Positions 4,287 to 6,420 of a stretch of 6,420 nt of DNA are shown here, piece after piece (positions within the stretch are counted from its first letter, which is position 1; each line of letters begins with the position of its first letter). Made by a program: the position numbers and the translations under genes. The notes beneath the pieces are model-generated. The model was not told the DNA's origin and did not search any database. It was given only the letters and a program-made list of their open reading frames with translations. This stretch comes from Coriobacteriales bacterium (GTDB lineage: Bacteria; Actinomycetota; Coriobacteriia; Coriobacteriales; UBA8131), in NCBI GenBank assembly GCA_031256575.1, contig JAIRQI010000172.1:1-6420 (forward strand), given 5' to 3'.

Positions 4287-6149
4287 ATGATTGAACCAGG
4301 CACTAAGCAGGTAGCCAGCAAGAACAACACCCTATCGAAACTGCTAGCTCTGTTGCTGGTTTTATCCCTTTTGCTATCTCAAATCAACGGATGCACGCTG
4401 GCTTCTGGCGAGAAGGTTCACAAGTACCCAGAGATTGAGTTTATCCCCGGGCAATCTGCATCAGACCCTGACAATCCTGAGCAGCGTACCGTCTTTGATA
4501 TCGGCGATGAGTTGTTGGCTCTGATTTGCAGTGATTATGTGACCTACCACCAATTGATTGCTAATCCCGGTAGCTTTGACTTCCCGGATTCTTTTCATGC
4601 TCCTGCTCCTGGCTTCGGGGAGATAACGATGGACTCGCAGGAAGAGGCGTATGAGTATTTCCGTCTGTTGTTAGCCGAATTACAGGGCTTTGATTTTCAG
4701 TCGCTCAGCCTTGAAGAGCAGCGGACCTACAACTATCTCACATACTGTCTTGAAAGTACTATCGCTCTAGAGCCCTACTACTATTTGTCTGACCCCTATG
4801 CTCCTTCGATGGGTCTGCAGATAAATCTACCGATTACCCTGACGACCTTTACATTTCGCAGCAAGCAGGATATTGATGATTATTTAACCTTGCTTGCTGA
4901 TTTACCGCGTTTCTTTGCAGAGGCGAATTCGCTGGTTCAAGACCGGGCAGAACAGGGCTTGTATCCAAATTTGGGGTCTGTTCGAGATGCCATAGATGAG
5001 GCCCGGTTCTTCACTACTAAAATCCCCCAGAACCTGCTGGTTACCTCTTTTGAAGACCAGCTGTTCAGCGATTCCAAGCCATTTTCTGATCTCACATTCA
5101 TTGAGCGCTTGACATATCAGGCTACCAACCGAAAAATCGTCGATACCATGGTCATTCCGGCTTTTCAGGAGACGATAACCTTGTTGGAAGAGATTGCCAC
5201 CAAGACCACTGATAAGGTGACACTGGCGACGCAAGCTGGCGGGCAGGAATATTATGCCGCGAGTATGCATGATGACGGTTTTACAGAGACCCCAGAACAG
5301 GCGATTGTCGTTCTTGACGAGGCTTTGGATGTGCTGTTCACAACCTTTGCGAAAAACCCTCTCAGCCTGGACTACGACGAATTCAGCAGAATTGCCGCAG
5401 GTAGCATACCCAGCGATGCGGCTGGGATCATCGAGTATTTCAACACCCGGGTCAGCGAGGATTTCCCAGATATCGGTATGCGGCCTTTTACCGTTGACAG
5501 TGCCTCTGATGATGAGGTCGTGAAGCTGATAACCGCGTTTTACCTAGATGCTCCGATTGATGACTTAGGGCAAAACCTGATAAGGTATTATCCCCAGAAT
5601 ATCGATAGCTTAGTCGATTTGGGAACCACACTGGCGCATGAGTCGTTTCCGGGGCATTTGTACCAGTATAACTACTTTGCTTTGCAAAACCCCCAGCCCA
5701 TCGAAATCATGTTGGGGAGCACTGCCTACGCTGAGGGGTATGCAGTATATGGCGAGTATTATGCATTACGCTACATGGGTTTCAATGACCAGACCAGCGA
5801 ATTGATATACACATTCGAGTTGTTTTTGCGAGTCATTCAGGCTCGGCTCGACCTCGGTATCAATTACCAGGGCTGGAGCCTGCAGGAGACTGCACAGTTC
5901 CTTTCTAAATGGGGTTTGGAATCAATCGCTTCGAGCGTCTACTCCAGCATTGCCGGTGCTCCGACTGTCTTTCTGCAATATGGCTTAGCGCCGTTGGAGT
6001 TCAGAGCCATGCGGTCGACGGCCCAAACCCAGCTGGGTAGCAGCTTTAACCTCGTAGAATTTCATGAAGTGATTCTCAAAGATGGAGCCTTGCCGTTCTG
6101 TTTCGTCGAGCAGAACCTGACCCTTTGGTTAGACGGCCAGCAGAAGTAG
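4287..6149 (+). CDS. DUF885 family lipoprotein, zinc metallopeptidase-like
   Basis: The 620-residue product begins with a basic n-region, a hydrophobic stretch (about 19-30) and a lipobox INGC ending at C36, so it is predicted to be an exported lipoprotein. The long alpha-helical body is typical of DUF885. The signature LAHESFPGHLYQ places H451, E452 and H457 as metal and catalytic residues, and AEGYAVYGE (482-490) supplies a likely third ligand, E483, as in related zinc peptidases with an EGW-type motif. All key residues are present and the length of about 600 fits the family, so an active surface peptidase or amidase is likely. The substrate is unknown, perhaps peptides. GGAGG 6 nt upstream fixes the start. 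The stop codon is 5 bp from the ABC-F start, so the two genes are probably co-transcribed. Confidence 0.9.
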   Translation: MIEPGTKQVASKNNTLSKLLALLLVLSLLLSQINGCTLASGEKVHKYPEIEFIPGQSASDPDNPEQRTVFDIGDELLALICSDYVTYHQLIANPGSFDFPDSFHAPAPGFGEITMDSQEEAYEYFRLLLAELQGFDFQSLSLEEQRTYNYLTYCLESTIALEPYYYLSDPYAPSMGLQINLPITLTTFTFRSKQDIDDYLTLLADLPRFFAEANSLVQDRAEQGLYPNLGSVRDAIDEARFFTTKIPQNLLVTSFEDQLFSDSKPFSDLTFIERLTYQATNRKIVDTMVIPAFQETITLLEEIATKTTDKVTLATQAGGQEYYAASMHDDGFTETPEQAIVVLDEALDVLFTTFAKNPLSLDYDEFSRIAAGSIPSDAAGIIEYFNTRVSEDFPDIGMRPFTVDSASDDEVVKLITAFYLDAPIDDLGQNLIRYYPQNIDSLVDLGTTLAHESFPGHLYQYNYFALQNPQPIEIMLGSTAYAEGYAVYGEYYALRYMGFNDQTSELIYTFELFLRVIQARLDLGINYQGWSLQETAQFLSKWGLESIASSVYSSIAGAPTVFLQYGLAPLEFRAMRSTAQTQLGSSFNLVEFHEVILKDGALPFCFVEQNLTLWLDGQQK

Positions 6150-6154
6150 CGGCA

Positions 6155-6420
6155 ATGATTCTCTCTGTCAACAATCTAAGCAAATCCTTCGGAGTTCGCA
6201 CCCTCTTCGAAGACGTCAGTTTTCGCCTGAACGAGCGCGACCGCCTGGCCCTGGTCGGGCCGAATGGCGCTGGCAAAACCACTCTGCTGAACATCATTGC
6301 CAACATCGATGGTGCCGACAGCGGAACAGTTGTGCTGGCCAAAGGCACAACCATCGGCTACCTGGAGCAGAATACCATCGAAACCGGACACGGCGAGCTG
6401 TTCGAGAATGTCATGTCCGC
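6155..6420 (+). CDS. ABC-F family ATPase, N-terminal part (continues beyond the window)
   Basis: The frame is open from ATG 6155 to the right edge (88 codons plus two bases). The first ABC domain starts with MILSVNNLSKSFG, followed by Walker A GPNGAGKTT (35-43) and a Q-loop GYLEQN with Q72. There are no membrane segments. The lack of an export signal and the GTTIGYLEQ style match ABC-F proteins (Uup/EttA/YdiF type), soluble twin-ATPase factors that act on ribosomes, some giving antibiotic resistance. The second domain and the linker that separates subfamilies lie outside the window, so no closer name is justified. Only AGAAG at 6142-6146, inside the end of the DUF885 gene, resembles a ribosome binding site, which suggests translational coupling. 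Confidence 0.88.
   Translation, partial: MILSVNNLSKSFGVRTLFEDVSFRLNERDRLALVGPNGAGKTTLLNIIANIDGADSGTVVLAKGTTIGYLEQNTIETGHGELFENVMS

Noticed and set aside
4928..4939. Second copy of the tRNA-Val T-arm sequence (TCGCTGGTTCAA) as an attachment site
   Set aside because: The 12-bp match lies inside the conserved DUF885 coding sequence and does not extend into the tRNA 3' end, so chance is the simplest explanation.

Overview
The window looks bacterial, most likely an actinomycete of the class Coriobacteriia (Eggerthellaceae or Atopobiaceae type). That placement is inferred from the style of three proteins: a DUF559/Vsr-fold protein beginning with a CHQSALEYWR segment, a URO-D family methyltransferase-like protein, and an ABC-F ATPase. 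Base composition is roughly balanced, and there is no rRNA or other direct taxonomic marker.

Layout. The left part is read leftwards. Positions 1-906 hold a DUF559/Vsr-like protein that runs off the left edge. Positions 907-1580 appear to hold no gene but are dense in repeats: a nested inverted-repeat element of about 150 bp, a family of short GTGGAGA hairpins, a candidate intrinsic terminator for leftward transcripts, and a 39-bp tandem array that stops at the stop codon of the next gene. That gene, 1581-2573, encodes a URO-D family protein. The 253-bp gap upstream of it carries a second, unrelated tandem array of 12-bp G-rich units containing a very strong G-quadruplex motif. Then comes a cytoplasmic alpha/beta-hydrolase of lipase type (2827-3732).

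Near 3760-3803 transcription diverges. To the right, on the + strand, lie tRNA-Val(CAC), then a 408-bp non-coding stretch with three 11-bp TTGACCACTTT repeats (candidate integrase arm sites) and a pair of near-identical 24-bp repeats. They are followed by a DUF885 zinc-peptidase-like lipoprotein (4287-6149) and, 5 bp later, the start of an ABC-F ATPase that runs off the right edge.

How the genes fit together. Only the DUF885/ABC-F pair looks like an operon; the other genes appear to be separate units and no joint pathway is evident. The most unusual content is the non-coding architecture: the URO-D gene is bracketed by two different minisatellites, one beside a cluster of inverted repeats and the other G4-forming. 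No CRISPR array, transposase, integrase gene or recognisable defence operon is visible.
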